Shown here one piece after another: positions 1 through 7,646 of a DNA stretch of 11,196 nucleotides. The notes below the pieces were generated by a model that saw nothing but the letters and a program-made list of their open reading frames with translations, was not told the DNA's origin and ran no database searches. The position numbers and the translations under genes are program-made. The DNA comes from Eggerthellaceae bacterium (GTDB lineage Bacteria; Actinomycetota; Coriobacteriia; Coriobacteriales; Eggerthellaceae): contig DMNP01000281.1 of NCBI GenBank assembly GCA_003452695.1, positions 1-11,196 on the forward strand, written 5' to 3'. Position 1 is the stretch's first letter; each line of letters opens with the position of its first letter.

Positions 1-116
1 GCTGGCAGGGCCGTGGGCAGTAACATCGAATTTACAGGGGCTGGCGCCCTGAAAATGAACCGCTCGTATATTTCAGTTCGACATGATACCCTCTACGAAA
101 CCACCGGACTTTTCAG

Positions 117-122
117 AGGAGG
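117..122 (+). promoter_or_regulatory. Strong Shine-Dalgarno that fixes the oxidoreductase start
   Basis: AGGAGG, within a longer AGAGGAGGAG purine run at 115-124, lies 4 nt before the ATG at 127. The same frame is open upstream to a GTG at 13, but those 38 codons have no comparable site and encode nothing resembling a flavoprotein N-terminus. The dinucleotide-binding strand begins a few residues after the 127 start, as is usual for the family. Confidence 0.75.
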
Positions 123-126
123 AGTC

Positions 127-2118
127 ATGAATAGCCATTTCGACGCAATCGTCATAGGGGCTGGGGTTATCGGAGCCGCCACTTCGCGCGAACTCGCACG
201 ATTCGACATGACCGTACTCGTTCTGGAAGCGGGTCTGGACCTTGCCTGCGGGGCCACGCGGGCCAACTCGGGAATCGTGCATGCAGGATACGACCCCGTG
301 CCGGGCACGCTGAAGGCAAAGTACAACGTGGCGGGCTCGGCGCTGTTCGAGCAATGGCAACGCGAGCTTGGCTTCGGTTTCTACCGCAACGGGGCGCTCG
401 TGCTGGCATTCGACGAAGACGACCTGGCCAAGCTCGAAGAGCTCGAGCGGCAAGCTGCGGCCAACGGCGTGGAGGCGGCCTCGATACTTGCTGCAGGCCA
501 GCTGCAGGAAATGGAGCCGAACGTTTCGCCCGATGCCATCGCCGCGCTTAACGTGCCCTCGAGCGGAATCTGCGATCCGTACGGCCTTACCTACGCCGCC
601 GCAGAAAACGCCGCGGAAAACGGCGTTGCGTTCGAGTTCGACGCGCGCGTCGTCGACATATCGCGCGATGGCGACGGCTTCGTCGTCACCCTCCAGGACG
701 GGCGCAGTTTTTCGGCACGGGCTGTCGTGAACTGCGCGGGAGTCCATGCAGACGAAATGAACAACCTGGTAAGCGGGCGCAGAATCGAGATTCAGCCCGT
801 GAAGGGCGAGTATCTGCTCTACCACAACGCACTTGCCGGGACGTTTCGCCGCACCATGTTCCAAGCGCCAGATGCCAACGGAAAGGGCGTGCTGGTGTCG
901 TCGGTTGTCTTCGGCAACATTTTCATCGGGCCGAATGCTCAGCCTGCTACGGGTAAAAACGACCTGTCCACCACCGAACGAGGCCAGCGCGAGGTGCTGG
1001 AGCGTGCGAGGCGAACGTGGCCGGCAGCTTCAACCGACCGGGTAATAGCCACCTATGCCGGCTTGCGGGCGCGCGATGCCAGCGGGGCGGGCGATTTCAT
1101 CGTGGGCGAGGCGCCCGACGTGCCGGGCTTCTTCAATGCGGCCTGCATCGATTCGCCGGGGCTGGCAAGCGCACCCGCCATCGCCGTCGACCTGGCCGGC
1201 ATGGTCGCCGGCCGGCTCGGCGCAAGCGAAAACCCGGACTTCGACCCGGTGCGCGTGCCCGCGCCGTTGCTCGCCATGCTGCCCGAGGACGCGAAAGAAG
1301 ACCTGATTCGGCAAAACCCCCTGTACGGCGTTCCCGTGTGCAGGTGCTGCCAGGTAAGCGAAGGCGAGCTTGTGGATGCGCTGCACCGTATCTTGCCCGT
1401 TAAATCGATCGACGCTCTGAAATGGCGCACGGGCGCCACCATGGGACCGTGCCACGGAGGGAGATGCACCGCCCGCATTTTGCAGATAGCGCAACGGGAG
1501 CTCGGCGATGAAGTGCGCATCATTTTGAAGCGCCAGCGTGGTTCAAGCCTGGTGGCCATCGATGGGGAAGGGGAAGGGCTTTCGCATCCCAACGACCATG
1601 CCGCAATGGCGGCCGACGCCCGGCAAGAGGGAGTTGGCCGGCGCGTGCCTTCCCCCATTCAGCAAAGATGCCAGGAGCTTGCCTGCGAACTGGGCGCGGA
1701 ACTCGATGCGCATGGCCTTCGCGAGGTCGGCTCGGGTTCGCTCGGCATAGTGGGAACGAGGCCTTCGGGAGTGTATTCCGCCCTGCAGGCGCTGTTGCTG
1801 GTCGGCACGACCGGATGCCTTCCGGGGCACAGGGCAGTCGTCTGGGGTACGCACGATATCGCGCTGCGCACGGCGTTGGCGCTGGCCGATGCGGGCGTGG
1901 CCATCGACCGCGTTCTTGAAGCGGGCGAAGCGCCCCTCGGCGCGACCGCCCTGCTGAACGAGCTGGCGAAACGCGGCATCCCCGTGCAATGCAATGCGCG
2001 CATTGATGAGGTATCGGGAGCGGCACGCCTCGAATCTGCCACGATCGCCTGCGATGCCGGCCGCGAAACCCTGGCATGCGACCTGCTCGTCGCATCCCCC
2101 TGCATCGTTTCGGAATAA
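127..2118 (+). CDS. GlpA-like FAD oxidoreductase with BFD [2Fe-2S] domain and a partial NAD-binding C-terminal extension
   Basis: This 663-residue protein has no signal peptide or membrane segment and is probably cytosolic. An N-terminal Rossmann fold carries GAGVIG at residues 11-16 and an acidic E34 for FAD ribose. ANSGIVHAGYD follows, typical of the GlpA / L-2-hydroxyglutarate oxidase branch of the DAO family. A BFD-type [2Fe-2S] domain lies near 405-447, with Cys405 and Cys407 (plus Cys408) and Cys442-x4-Cys447. The family oxidises small 2-hydroxy compounds such as glycerol 3-phosphate or 2-hydroxyglutarate; the substrate here cannot be read. Family members usually stop soon after the BFD domain at roughly 480 residues. 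Here about 180 more residues follow. Residues ~543-663 resemble the middle NAD-binding domain of the flavoprotein normally encoded next to such genes (GTRPSGVYSA at 543-552). Its glycine motif reads GTHDIAL (574-580) instead of the usual GSGDIGL, and the flanking FAD-binding halves are missing. A possible -10 (TATATT, 67-72) lacks a matching -35. The ABC gene begins 12 nt downstream, probably in the same operon. Confidence 0.88.
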   Translation: MNSHFDAIVIGAGVIGAATSRELARFDMTVLVLEAGLDLACGATRANSGIVHAGYDPVPGTLKAKYNVAGSALFEQWQRELGFGFYRNGALVLAFDEDDLAKLEELERQAAANGVEAASILAAGQLQEMEPNVSPDAIAALNVPSSGICDPYGLTYAAAENAAENGVAFEFDARVVDISRDGDGFVVTLQDGRSFSARAVVNCAGVHADEMNNLVSGRRIEIQPVKGEYLLYHNALAGTFRRTMFQAPDANGKGVLVSSVVFGNIFIGPNAQPATGKNDLSTTERGQREVLERARRTWPAASTDRVIATYAGLRARDASGAGDFIVGEAPDVPGFFNAACIDSPGLASAPAIAVDLAGMVAGRLGASENPDFDPVRVPAPLLAMLPEDAKEDLIRQNPLYGVPVCRCCQVSEGELVDALHRILPVKSIDALKWRTGATMGPCHGGRCTARILQIAQRELGDEVRIILKRQRGSSLVAIDGEGEGLSHPNDHAAMAADARQEGVGRRVPSPIQQRCQELACELGAELDAHGLREVGSGSLGIVGTRPSGVYSALQALLLVGTTGCLPGHRAVVWGTHDIALRTALALADAGVAIDRVLEAGEAPLGATALLNELAKRGIPVQCNARIDEVSGAARLESATIACDAGRETLACDLLVASPCIVSE

Positions 2119-2130
2119 ACGTGGTATGCC

Positions 2131-3843
2131 ATGCGCGATAATGCTTCGATCTGGATCTGGAAGGCATCTGCCAACGTGCGCGCGAAGGCGGCGTGCCTTG
2201 CCTGCTGCCAGGTGGCGCAAGGGCTCTGCGGCGTTGCCTATGCGCTGATGCTGCGGGGCCTGGTCGACTCGGCGGTAGCGGGAGATGCGGTGGGCTTCTG
2301 GTCCTGGTCTGGCGCGACAGCGCTGCTCGTCGTCGCGCAGCTTTCATTGCGCGCAGTCGCGCGCTGGCTCTCGGAGCTTTCCCGCGCATCGTTGGAAAAC
2401 GCGCTGAAGATGCGCCTGTTCGACGCGCTACTGCGTGGCGATTACGGACGCGTTGCATCCGTGCATTCCGGCGAATGGATGAACCGGATCACCAACGACG
2501 CCAAGGTGGTCGCCGACGGCGTAACCGACATCGTGCCGGGAGCGGCCGGAATGGTGGCCAAGCTCGTGGCCGCGCTCGTTGCGGTGGTGTGGCTGGACCC
2601 GCGCATCGCCGTCGTGCTCGTTCCCGGCGGAGCTGCGCTCGTCGTCCTCTCGTTCCTGTTCAGGCGCGTTTTGCGCCAGCTGCACCGGCGCATCCAGGAA
2701 GCCGATGGGCGGATGAGGTCCTTTTTGCAGGACAGGCTGGGAGGGCTGCTCACCGTGCGGTCGTTCGCGGCGGAAGACGCGTCTCTTTCGGGGGCGGCCG
2801 AGCTTGCAGACGAGCACCTCCGGACGCGTATGCGCCGAAACCGTTTCTCCAACCTGTGCAACGTCGGGTTCGGCGCGCTGATGAGCGGCGCCCAGCTCGG
2901 GATTGCCGTGTGGTGCGGCTACGGGCTGCTCACGAACACGATGAGCTTCGGCACGCTGACCGCCATGGTCCAGCTCGTCGGCCAGCTGCAAGTGCCGTTC
3001 GCGAACATATCGGGCTATCTGCCACGGTGGTACGCCATGCTCGGCAGCGCGGAGCGGTTGATAGAAGCCGAGTCGCTGGCAGGCGGCCACGTCGACGCGC
3101 TTCCGCTTGACGAGGCGCGCCGCTTCTACGATTCCGACTTCATGGAACTTGGCCTTCACGACGTCTCGTACGCGTACTGGCCCGCAACCGAAGACATCCC
3201 CAGCGGGGAAAAGGACTGCTCGGCGCCGGCCGTACACGGGCTTTCGATGGAAGTGCGCAAAGGCGAGTTCCTTGCGCTTGCCGGCGAGAGCGGCTGTGGC
3301 AAATCGACCGCGCTACGATTGCTTATGGGAGCCTACGAACCCGATGCGGGAGAACGCTACCTCGAGTTGCGCAACGGAACCCGTCGGCCTTTGGATGCAT
3401 CGCTCAGGCGGCTGTTCGCCTACGTGCCGCAGGGTAACCAGCTGTTGGGGTCGACCGTGAGGGAGGTCGTTTCGCTCGGGGATCCCAGCGGTTCGGGCGA
3501 CGATGCCAGAATCTGGGAAGCGCTGCGCGTGGCGTGCGCCGACTCGTTCGTGGCCGGGCTGGAGGGCGGCCTGGATACCCCGCTCGGAGAACGAGGTTCG
3601 GGGCTTTCCGAAGGCCAGATGCAGCGGGTGGCCATAGCGCGCGCCGTGTTCTCGCAGTCACCCGTGCTTCTTCTCGACGAAGCCACGAGCGCGCTCGACG
3701 GCCCGACCGAAGCGCAACTGCTGGACAACCTGCGCCACATGCAGGAGCGGACGGTCGTCGTGGTCACTCACCGGCCCGCGGCGTTGCAGGTGTGCGATCG
3801 TCTGGTCGTGTTCGAAGAGGAAGCATCCGCCAACCGCGCGTAA
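2131..3843 (+). CDS. ABC half-transporter, fused permease and ATPase (type I exporter fold)
   Basis: This 570-residue protein has an N-terminal membrane domain of about 300 residues, with hydrophobic segments near 20-41, 57-74, around 134-180 and 255-300, followed by a complete nucleotide-binding domain. Visible ATPase motifs are Walker A GESGCGKST (385-393), Q-loop Gln434, signature LSEGQ (492-496), Walker B ending in Asp516-Glu517, and switch His547. All catalytic residues are intact, so it should hydrolyse ATP. A single half-transporter gene implies a homodimer or a partner elsewhere. The family exports lipids, peptides, drugs or thiols across the cytoplasmic membrane; the cargo cannot be read. 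The linker before the ATPase domain is long and low in conservation (residues ~345-370). The start ATG has no clear Shine-Dalgarno and lies 12 nt after the oxidoreductase stop, which suggests translational coupling. It is not the import partner of the downstream binding protein, because importers of that type have separate permease genes. Confidence 0.9.
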   Translation: MRDNASIWIWKASANVRAKAACLACCQVAQGLCGVAYALMLRGLVDSAVAGDAVGFWSWSGATALLVVAQLSLRAVARWLSELSRASLENALKMRLFDALLRGDYGRVASVHSGEWMNRITNDAKVVADGVTDIVPGAAGMVAKLVAALVAVVWLDPRIAVVLVPGGAALVVLSFLFRRVLRQLHRRIQEADGRMRSFLQDRLGGLLTVRSFAAEDASLSGAAELADEHLRTRMRRNRFSNLCNVGFGALMSGAQLGIAVWCGYGLLTNTMSFGTLTAMVQLVGQLQVPFANISGYLPRWYAMLGSAERLIEAESLAGGHVDALPLDEARRFYDSDFMELGLHDVSYAYWPATEDIPSGEKDCSAPAVHGLSMEVRKGEFLALAGESGCGKSTALRLLMGAYEPDAGERYLELRNGTRRPLDASLRRLFAYVPQGNQLLGSTVREVVSLGDPSGSGDDARIWEALRVACADSFVAGLEGGLDTPLGERGSGLSEGQMQRVAIARAVFSQSPVLLLDEATSALDGPTEAQLLDNLRHMQERTVVVVTHRPAALQVCDRLVVFEEEASANRA

Positions 3844-3856
3844 CGGCGCATACACG

Positions 3857-3871
3857 ATGGCGGTTCGCCAT
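3857..3871 (+). terminator. Short hairpin after the ABC gene, possible weak terminator
   Basis: ATGGCG and CGCCAT form a perfect 6-bp stem around a GTT loop, 13 nt after the ABC stop codon. No T-run follows (TGCTAGAC), so it is not a canonical intrinsic terminator. It could protect the 3' end of the transcript or be incidental. Confidence 0.3.
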
Positions 3872-3993
3872 TGCTAGACACGAAGCTGCTTCACTCGGGG
3901 CTTAAGCGATTCGATGGAAGCGCACGCGTCCGATCCCCAATCGCGGAGGACTATGGGCAGTGCGATTCTACGGTAAGTGCAATGCGCAGAAAG

Positions 3994-4022
3994 TTTCCAT
4001 ACGCTTGCACGAATGCTCTAAA
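3994..4022 (+). promoter_or_regulatory. Candidate promoter for the SBP-GGDEF operon
   Basis: TTTCCA (3994-3999) and TCTAAA (4017-4022) are separated by 17 nt, and a TGC directly before the second element gives an extended -10. Each hexamer matches consensus at only four positions. The gap of about 240 nt between the ABC gene and the binding protein is the largest in this half of the window, so a promoter is expected in it. Confidence 0.33.
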
Positions 4023-4086
4023 CTGTTCGTTAGCATCATCGGTGACTCAACTATCGGAAACATGCGCAGGGGAAGCGGGGTCCGGT

Positions 4087-5748
4087 ATGAAACGCGAAAT
4101 CACGAAGGGTCTTCTTATCGCCCTGGCCGCGCTCGTCACGATCGCGCTCGCGTGTTTGGCGGGATGCTCCGGCCCGCAAGGCTCGAGCAGCGCAGGCAAT
4201 GCGCAGCAGCAGGCGGACGCATCGGATGCACTTGATTATCTGAGGATTGCGAGCGAAGAACCAGACACGGGCGATCCTCAGTGCACCGCAGACTACTACG
4301 ACATAGCGCTTAACGTGTTCGACCGCCTTGTGGAAACCGAGGCTGTAGACGACGGGACGAACAGTTTCGTGCCTTCGTTGGCCGATTCGTGGCAGATTTC
4401 CGACGACGGGCTGGTATACACCTTCAAGTTGCGTGAGGGGGTTTCCTTCAGCAACGGATCGCCCCTCACCTCGTCGGACGTCGAATACACTATCGAGCGA
4501 GCGCTTGCCAATCCCGATTCCCAGATTGCCGAGGTGTTCGAGTTCGTCGAAGGTTCGCAGGATTTCGCAGAAGGCAAGGCCCAGCATATAGAAGGCTTCC
4601 GGGCCGTAGACGACCACGAGTTCAGCATCACGCTCACCTCGCCTTACGCCGCGTTTCTTTCCATGCTTTCCATCCCCGCCGTTTCGATCCTCGACGAGGA
4701 AACCACCAGCAAAGCGGGAAGCGAATTCGGAAGGGACCCGGACATTACCGTCGGCACCGGACCGTTCGTGTTCAGCGAATGGTCCGAGGGCAAGCGGATC
4801 GTGCTTTCGGCGAACAAAAACTGCTGGTCCGGAGCCCCCGGATGCCCGGGAGTCGTCGTGAACTTCGTCACCGACGCCGAGGCGAAAAGGCTGATGTTCG
4901 TAAACGGCGAGCTCGACATCTTGGACCTGGAGAACCTGGGCCCCGATGCTGAGTACTTCATGCGCGGCGATGTGTACCAAGAGCAGCTGTGCCACGGCAA
5001 GCGCGTGGGTTTGTCCCTCATCGCCCTGAACGAATCCGTGAAACCGCTCGACGATGTGCGCGTCCGGCATGCGCTGCAATTGGCGCTGGATAGAAGGGCC
5101 CTGCTGATGGACGTCTTCAGCGGCAGGGGCGCCCTGGAAAACGGCATATACCCGCATGGGCTCATCGGCCATAACCCCGACCTTCCCGAAATTCCCTACG
5201 ATCCGCAGGCTGCTGCAGACTTGCTGAATCAGGCCGGCTACCCCGATGGCTTCGATTTGGAAATATGCTTCGACAAGGAATCGCTGAACTACCGGGAAAC
5301 CGCAGTGCTTGCCGCATCCATGTGGGAAAAGATAGGAGTGCGCACGACCGTCACGGCATTGGACAAAAGCGAATTCACGGACAGACGCAACGATGGCAGA
5401 ATTGCCTGCTATCCATCGAAGTTTTCCGTGGACTACAACGACCCCGATTCCATAATCTACATCTTCTACGGCAGCTTGGAAAATTCGCGCTCGCGTAGCC
5501 TGTGCTATGGTGACGAGGCAGTTATCTCCCGGGTGAACGATGCCTGTTTCATCGTGGACGACGCCGCGCGTCTGGCGGAATACCGAGAGCTGGAGCGCAA
5601 GATAGTACACGAGGATTGCGCATGGGTCCCGCTGTTCTCCAACGAGCACTATTTCGTTGTCAGCAATAGGGCCAAGGGGTTCAAGGTTTCCTGGAACGGT
5701 TGGACCAACACCCAGTATCGTGATATCGTCATCGAAGATGCTTCGTAG
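4087..5748 (+). CDS. Peptide-type ABC substrate-binding lipoprotein (SBP family 5)
   Basis: This 553-residue lipoprotein has a charged N-terminus, a hydrophobic stretch and the lipobox LAGC with Cys27 as the lipidated residue, so it should be anchored to the outer face of the cytoplasmic membrane. The mature part has the OppA/DppA layout: an early segment with FDRLVE and LADSWQISDDGLVYTFKLR, then DPDITVGTGPFVFSEW, then PLDDVRVRHALQLALDRRAL, then YDPQAAADLLNQAGYPDGF. The family binds oligopeptides, nickel chelates or other small solutes; the ligand is not readable. I chose the ATG at 4087 because it gives a proper signal peptide and follows AGGGGAAG at 4068-4075. The open frame back to 3871 has neither. 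No OppB/C/D/F permease or ATPase gene is adjacent. The next gene is a membrane diguanylate cyclase 33 nt downstream. Besides the lipobox there are about nine cysteines in the exported part, many for this family. Confidence 0.9.
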   Translation: MKREITKGLLIALAALVTIALACLAGCSGPQGSSSAGNAQQQADASDALDYLRIASEEPDTGDPQCTADYYDIALNVFDRLVETEAVDDGTNSFVPSLADSWQISDDGLVYTFKLREGVSFSNGSPLTSSDVEYTIERALANPDSQIAEVFEFVEGSQDFAEGKAQHIEGFRAVDDHEFSITLTSPYAAFLSMLSIPAVSILDEETTSKAGSEFGRDPDITVGTGPFVFSEWSEGKRIVLSANKNCWSGAPGCPGVVVNFVTDAEAKRLMFVNGELDILDLENLGPDAEYFMRGDVYQEQLCHGKRVGLSLIALNESVKPLDDVRVRHALQLALDRRALLMDVFSGRGALENGIYPHGLIGHNPDLPEIPYDPQAAADLLNQAGYPDGFDLEICFDKESLNYRETAVLAASMWEKIGVRTTVTALDKSEFTDRRNDGRIACYPSKFSVDYNDPDSIIYIFYGSLENSRSRSLCYGDEAVISRVNDACFIVDDAARLAEYRELERKIVHEDCAWVPLFSNEHYFVVSNRAKGFKVSWNGWTNTQYRDIVIEDAS

Positions 5749-5781
5749 CGTTTCGTTCCAGCGAGTGAAGGGTGCTGAACG

Positions 5782-7476
5782 ATGCATTCGATTCGTACAA
5801 AGATAACTGCCCTGACACTTGCCGCGATTCTGATAAGCATCGTTTCGTTCGCTTTAATCGGCAAGTACTTCACCACGCTGGAAAGCAATCGAATGGCTGC
5901 AGAAGTTCTTGCCCTTACCTGCGAAAACAGGAAAGACGCACTGAACGAGTACCTGAACAGCATCCAACAGTCCGTGAACATGATATCGCGCTATGCCGTG
6001 GATTCCCTGGACAGCGTGGCCCTGGCGGAAGGAGGCGTGCTGGGCGCTTCCGGAAACAGCATGCAGGAAGTTGCCGGACGCACGGACGAGCAGCGCAGCG
6101 CGATGGACAGATACTGGGACGAGCACCTGGCATTCATCGAGGCCGCCTTCCAAAGCATTGCAAACCACACCAACGGGTTGTCTTCGTGCTATTACCGCAT
6201 CAATCCGGAAATCGCTTCGTCGACTAAGGGGTTCTTCTTCTCGAAAAACGGTGTTTCGGATTTCCAGAAGATAGAGCTGACGGAAATCGAGTCCTACGAC
6301 CCCGACGACATAAGCCACGTGGGCTGGTACTACATCCCCCTGAAGCAGGGCAGGCCCAGTTGGGTGAAGCCCTACTACAGCGCGAAAATGCAAGACTGGG
6401 TCATTTCGTATGCAGTGCCCATCTACAAGGCCGGAACCTTCATCGGGGTTATCGGCATGGACATAAAATACGAGACGCTGGTAACGCAGATTCAGCAGTT
6501 CACCAATTTCGAAACGGGATATTTCGCGCTTACCGACAACGAGGGCACCATCTATTACCACCCCGAATACGAACGGGGGACGAAGCTTTCCGAGGTCCTT
6601 CCGCAGGTGGACGAAATCATGAAGGACGTGCGCCAGGATTCTGCGAGGCAACGCCTCAACCGCTACGACGAAGGCGGGACTACCTGGCAGATGACCTTCA
6701 CCACGCTGCTGAACGGCATGAACCTCGTCGTCGCAGTAGAGGAATCGGAGATAAACACCGTTCCCGACAACCTTACGCGGGTGTTTCTGATAGCCGGCGT
6801 GCTCATCCTGTTGGTATTCGCGATTATCGCAGCCGCCGTCATGAAGCGCGTGACGATTCCGCTCGAGCGGCTTACCGCGGCGGCGAGAAGGCTGGCTTCG
6901 GGAGACTACGATGCGAAGCTCGACTACGAAGGCGACGATGAAGTGGGAGTGCTTACCAGCACGTTCAGATCGATGAGGGACGACCTGAATGCCAGCTTCA
7001 AAGACCTGAGCAACAAGGCGTTCACCGACGACCTGACCGGCGTAAAAAGCAAGCACGCCTACTTCGAGGCGACGGAGCGGCTGAACAAGCGCATCGCAGA
7101 CGGAAAGGTTGAAGAATTCGCCGTGGTGCTCTTCGACGTGAACGACCTGAAAACCACCAACGACAGCCTTGGGCACGAGGCAGGCGACCGCCTGCTGAAA
7201 GAGGCGAGCGGGTCCATATGCTCCCGATTCAAGCACAGCCCGGTATATCGAATCGGCGGAGACGAGTTCGTCGCCATTCTGGAGGGGGAGGATTTCGCAA
7301 ACCTCGAGGCATTGATAGCGGCCTTCGAGGAGCATATGAACGACAACCTGGCCCACGGCAAGGTAACCATAGCCTCCGGGTATGCCTGCTTCGATTCCGC
7401 GAAGGACAAGAACTACCACATGGTGTTCGAGCGCGCCGACGCGAAGATGTACGACAGGAAGAAGGTGATGAAGTAG
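5782..7476 (+). CDS. Membrane diguanylate cyclase, dCache-HAMP-GGDEF
   Basis: This 564-residue receptor should make cyclic di-GMP from two GTP at the membrane in response to an outside signal. The order is TM1 (about 8-27), an extracytoplasmic double Cache domain (~35-325), TM2 (~334-354), HAMP (~355-405) and GGDEF (~410-564). The cyclase motif is intact (GGDEF, 492-496), as are metal-site Asp452 and the downstream NDSLGHEAGD segment, so activity is expected. The feedback I-site (RxxD five residues before GGDEF) is absent; that position reads FKHS. The Cache domain keeps Trp182-Tyr183 and the W..PYY segment at 194-199. By my positional reading, the Arg and final Asp of the known amino-acid-binding dCache motif are replaced by Val180 and Ser200, so a free amino acid is not the obvious ligand. 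GAAGGGTG at 5767-5774 precedes the ATG. The binding-protein stop lies 33 nt upstream, so the two genes are probably co-transcribed. No EAL or HD-GYP phosphodiesterase and no PilZ protein are in the window. Confidence 0.92.
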   Translation: MHSIRTKITALTLAAILISIVSFALIGKYFTTLESNRMAAEVLALTCENRKDALNEYLNSIQQSVNMISRYAVDSLDSVALAEGGVLGASGNSMQEVAGRTDEQRSAMDRYWDEHLAFIEAAFQSIANHTNGLSSCYYRINPEIASSTKGFFFSKNGVSDFQKIELTEIESYDPDDISHVGWYYIPLKQGRPSWVKPYYSAKMQDWVISYAVPIYKAGTFIGVIGMDIKYETLVTQIQQFTNFETGYFALTDNEGTIYYHPEYERGTKLSEVLPQVDEIMKDVRQDSARQRLNRYDEGGTTWQMTFTTLLNGMNLVVAVEESEINTVPDNLTRVFLIAGVLILLVFAIIAAAVMKRVTIPLERLTAAARRLASGDYDAKLDYEGDDEVGVLTSTFRSMRDDLNASFKDLSNKAFTDDLTGVKSKHAYFEATERLNKRIADGKVEEFAVVLFDVNDLKTTNDSLGHEAGDRLLKEASGSICSRFKHSPVYRIGGDEFVAILEGEDFANLEALIAAFEEHMNDNLAHGKVTIASGYACFDSAKDKNYHMVFERADAKMYDRKKVMK

Positions 7477-7522
7477 CCGGATCCCGCGTAAGAGCTCCAG
7501 TTATGGTTGCCAGCTCGCACCG

Positions 7523-7541
7523 CCCAGCCTGGCCGGCTGGG
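7523..7541 (+). terminator. Hairpin after the diguanylate cyclase, possible U-less terminator
   Basis: CCCAGCC and GGCTGGG make a perfect 7-bp GC-rich stem with a 5-nt loop, 46 nt after the stop codon. No T-run follows on either strand. It may end or stabilise the SBP-cyclase transcript. The rest of 7477-7604 shows nothing recognisable. Confidence 0.35.
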
Positions 7542-7604
7542 AGTCCAAACGCGAGTATCGTGAAACCAGTTATGAAGCCTTCCGCACAATTCGGAAATTT
7601 GGGC

Positions 7605-7633
7605 TTGCATCGTGCTGTGGATTCGGGTAGTAT
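7605..7633 (+). promoter_or_regulatory. Probable promoter of tRNA-Gly
   Basis: TTGCAT (7605-7610) and TAGTAT (7628-7633) are 17 nt apart, placing transcription start near 7640, a few nt before the mature tRNA 5' end at 7647. The spacing and position are right for a tRNA promoter. The hexamers match consensus at three and four positions. Confidence 0.45.
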
Positions 7634-7646
7634 ATCGCTTCGCGAC

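Noticed and set aside
35..51. Hairpin CAGGG-N7-CCCTG near the window start, considered as a terminator of an upstream gene
   Set aside because: The stem is only 5 bp and is followed by AAAATG rather than a T-run, so it is too weak to call.
13..126. N-terminal extension of the oxidoreductase from a GTG at 13
   Set aside because: The strong AGGAGG directly before the ATG at 127 and the family's usual N-terminus both favour the shorter protein.
3871..4086. In-frame open region ahead of the binding protein, from a TTG at 3871
   Set aside because: It would bury the signal peptide and lipobox 72 residues inside the protein. The region is better explained as leader and promoter.
4051..5787. Long open frame of 578 codons on the minus strand opposite the binding protein
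   Set aside because: It is fully antisense to a clear SBP with lipobox and family motifs. Its translation shows no domain or membrane pattern, and long antisense frames are common in high-GC DNA.
5854..7419. Open frame of 521 codons on the minus strand opposite the diguanylate cyclase
   Set aside because: It is antisense to intact dCache-HAMP-GGDEF coding sequence, with no motif and no ribosome-binding site.
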